Positions 7,099 through 8,397 of a DNA stretch of 8,397 nt are shown here, one piece after another. The notes below the pieces were generated by a model. That model was not told the origin of the DNA and ran no database searches. It saw only the letters and a program-made list of their open reading frames with translations. Origin of the DNA: Candidatus Levyibacteriota bacterium (lineage in GTDB: Bacteria; Patescibacteriota; Microgenomatia; Levybacterales; UBA12049); the NCBI GenBank assembly GCA_003173995.1, contig PRDT01000084.1:1-8397 (forward strand). Direction: 5' to 3'. The position numbers and the translations under genes were made by a program. How positions within the stretch are numbered: position 1 is the first letter of the stretch; each line of letters opens with the position of its first letter.

Positions 7099-7893
7099 AT
7101 GCCAGTGAAAAAACTTCCTATTGATTTGAAATCCCTCCAAGCAAAATTAAAAAAGCTTCCCAAGCCAAAATCATATACTCCAGTACTTGTTACGTTACTC
7201 ATGGTTGCAGTGTTTCTTCTTGGCATGCTGGTCATGAAGATCCACTATCTTGAGCAAAATGGTACAACAGCAGGTACACAACAAGCAGCGCAGCCTGCTC
7301 AGCAAACAGCTCCTTCTGGCCCTCTTCATTTAGCAAAATCCATTGGTCTTGACAGTAAAAAGTTTAATTCTTGCCTTGATAGTGGTAAATATACACAAAA
7401 AATAGCTGACGACTTGGCAGCAGGCCAAAAAGTTGGTGTATCCGGAACTCCAGCTATTTCTATTAACGGTAATATTGTTGTTGGAGCACAACCATTTGAT
7501 GCATTCAAGACTGCTATGGATCAAGAATTACAAAATCCAGGCGCTCCTCTCCCATCTGGAGAAAGACAAAATGTTGATCCAGGTGATTTGCCAGCACAAG
7601 GAAATGCAAATGCACCAGTTACCATTGTTGAATTTGCAGACTTCCAGTGCCCATTCTGCGAGAGATTCTATACTCAGACAGAAAAGCAAATTCTTGATGC
7701 ATACGTAAAGACAGGTAAAGCAAGGTTTATCTTCCGAAATTACGCATTCTTAGGTCCAGATTCAAATACTCTTGCTGAAGCAGCATACTGCGCAAATGAT
7801 CAAGGTAAATTCTGGGATTTCCATAACTTCATTTACTCCCACCAAGGTCAAGAAAACACTGGATGGGCTGCAAAGGCCAACCTAGAAAACTAA
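7099..7893 (+). CDS. Membrane-anchored DsbA-like thiol oxidoreductase with circularly permuted domain order
   Basis: A thioredoxin-fold protein expected to make or shuffle disulfide bonds outside the cytoplasmic membrane. Residues 1-26 are basic, 27-47 form the membrane anchor, and 52-76 are a Gln/Ala/Thr/Pro linker. The catalytic domain is in reverse order. Residues 78-144 match the part that normally ends a DsbA: LAKSIGLD, CLDSGKY with Cys92, the cis-proline loop GVSGTPA (Pro118), the strand INGNIVVGAQPF and the last helix. After a linker at 145-172, residues 173-264 match the part that normally comes first: strand VTIVEFADF, active site CPFC (184-187), IFRNYAFLG, and AAYCANDQGKFW with Cys231. 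The protein stops at ANLEN, exactly where a canonical member would continue LAKSIGLD. All expected elements occur once, in frame, so an active permuted enzyme is plausible. The start is set by the promoter. The next gene follows 7 bases later. Confidence 0.9.
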   Translation: MPVKKLPIDLKSLQAKLKKLPKPKSYTPVLVTLLMVAVFLLGMLVMKIHYLEQNGTTAGTQQAAQPAQQTAPSGPLHLAKSIGLDSKKFNSCLDSGKYTQKIADDLAAGQKVGVSGTPAISINGNIVVGAQPFDAFKTAMDQELQNPGAPLPSGERQNVDPGDLPAQGNANAPVTIVEFADFQCPFCERFYTQTEKQILDAYVKTGKARFIFRNYAFLGPDSNTLAEAAYCANDQGKFWDFHNFIYSHQGQENTGWAAKANLEN

Positions 7894-7900
7894 CCCCTTC

Positions 7901-8397
7901 ATGAAAACAGTGGCGTTAACCTTATTCTCTCCTCTCTCTTTTGTGGCAAGTTTATTTGTCGCTTTTCTCTATATTGCAGGTACGGCATACATGCTCAATT
8001 ATCATTTTTTCTTAAATACTATTCTCAGTTCGTCTTCTTTGGGGTATAAAACAACCATTCTTTTGATACTTCTGCAAGGACTCTCAACATCACTCAGTAC
8101 GCTTTCTTTTGTTTTACTTATTATCAATGGTCTCCTGGTAGGGATTAATCTCATTCTTGTAGTCAAAACAATTCGTGTGTTAGAAGACATGGGAGGAGTA
8201 AAAGTATCAGTAGGAGGAGCAACACTTATTGGACTTATCTCAACAGGATGCTCTTCTTGTGGACTCTCAATTCTTTCTGTTATTGGCCTCTCAACCAGCC
8301 TATCCTTTCTTCCCTATCACGGCCTGGAGTTACAAATTCTCTCAACAATTGTACTTCTTTTTTCTGGTATTTATATGGTAAAAAAACTTCTGCAAAG
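7901..8397 (+). CDS. Small multi-pass membrane protein with GCSSCG motif, 3' end outside the window
   Basis: The ATG at 7901 opens a frame that stays open to the window edge (165 codons seen), 7 bases after the DsbA-like gene, so the two are almost certainly co-transcribed. Membrane segments are predicted at about residues 10-30, 65-88, 104-130 and 143-162. The third contains GCSSCG (116-121; Cys117 and Cys120), a CxxC pair placed in or at the membrane, followed by LSILSVIGLSTSLSFLPYHGLEL. Cysteine pairs in membrane helices are the working sites of DsbB, VKOR and CcdA/DsbD proteins, but this protein does not match the remembered motifs of any of them. I believe similar GCxxCG proteins occur in candidate-phyla bacteria and some archaea without known function. 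Adjacency to a DsbA-like gene makes a thiol electron-transfer role plausible; that is inference. The only cysteines visible are these two. No Shine-Dalgarno sequence precedes the start. Confidence 0.8.
   Translation, partial: MKTVALTLFSPLSFVASLFVAFLYIAGTAYMLNYHFFLNTILSSSSLGYKTTILLILLQGLSTSLSTLSFVLLIINGLLVGINLILVVKTIRVLEDMGGVKVSVGGATLIGLISTGCSSCGLSILSVIGLSTSLSFLPYHGLELQILSTIVLLFSGIYMVKKLLQ

Noticed and set aside
7326..7708. Open frames of 60-91 codons overlapping the DsbA-like gene on both strands.
   Set aside because: The DsbA-like frame holds the recognisable motifs; the others are shadow frames.
7099..7893. The DsbA-like gene as a truncated or frameshifted pseudogene lacking its C-terminal half.
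   Set aside because: The missing half is present upstream in the same frame, with cis-proline and conserved cysteine intact, so the content is complete and only the order differs.
8002..8190. A 62-codon leftward open frame inside the GCSSCG membrane protein gene.
   Set aside because: It is antisense to a frame with clear membrane segments and an operon-like start, and has no promoter or recognisable features.

Overview
The window looks like a stretch of bacterial chromosome of moderate to low GC. The best guess is a Candidate Phyla Radiation / Patescibacteria genome, perhaps Microgenomates-like. This rests on remembered resemblance of the membrane-anchored DsbA-like protein, the D-2-hydroxyacid dehydrogenase and the 525-residue membrane protein to proteins of that group; I could not search. 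The promoters match the bacterial TTGACA / TATAAT pattern, which argues against an archaeon. All reading frames fit the standard code, with TGA not read as an amino acid. Genes are densely packed with gaps of 7 to about 85 bases. I see no rRNA, tRNA, CRISPR array, insertion sequence or convincing hairpin terminator.

Layout. Positions 1-39 may be the basic tail of a rightward gene. Positions 48-7027 hold six leftward genes, read in the order of transcription from right to left: a D-lactate-dehydrogenase-like 2-hydroxyacid dehydrogenase, a 525-residue multi-pass membrane protein, a 254-residue single-span membrane protein, thioredoxin (trxA), thioredoxin reductase (trxB), and a 706-residue protein that looks like a chain of winged-helix domains. 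At about 7030-7098 a divergent promoter region separates these from a rightward pair: a membrane-anchored DsbA-like thiol oxidoreductase and, 7 bases later, a small multi-pass membrane protein with an intramembrane GCSSCG motif that runs off the right edge.

Two things stand out. First, the DsbA-like protein has its halves in the wrong order. The segment with the cis-proline loop, normally C-terminal, sits between the membrane anchor and the segment with the CPFC active site, which is normally N-terminal. Joining the end of the protein (ANLEN) to the start of the misplaced half (LAKSIGLD) restores what looks like an uninterrupted canonical DsbA sequence, so this appears to be a natural circular permutation (or, less likely, an assembly error). 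Second, each of the seven genes with an upstream gap has a recognisable -35/-10 pair whose -10 ends only 7-10 bases before the start codon, and none has a Shine-Dalgarno sequence. This implies mostly leaderless transcripts, with each gene transcribed singly even though the genes are co-directional.

Functionally, trxA/trxB supply NADPH-derived reducing power in the cytoplasm. The DsbA-like protein works on the outer face of the membrane. The GCSSCG membrane protein is a plausible but unproven electron carrier between the two sides, or the re-oxidising partner of the DsbA-like protein. The three proteins of unknown function (706, 525 and 254 residues) have no visible link to this redox theme beyond adjacency.
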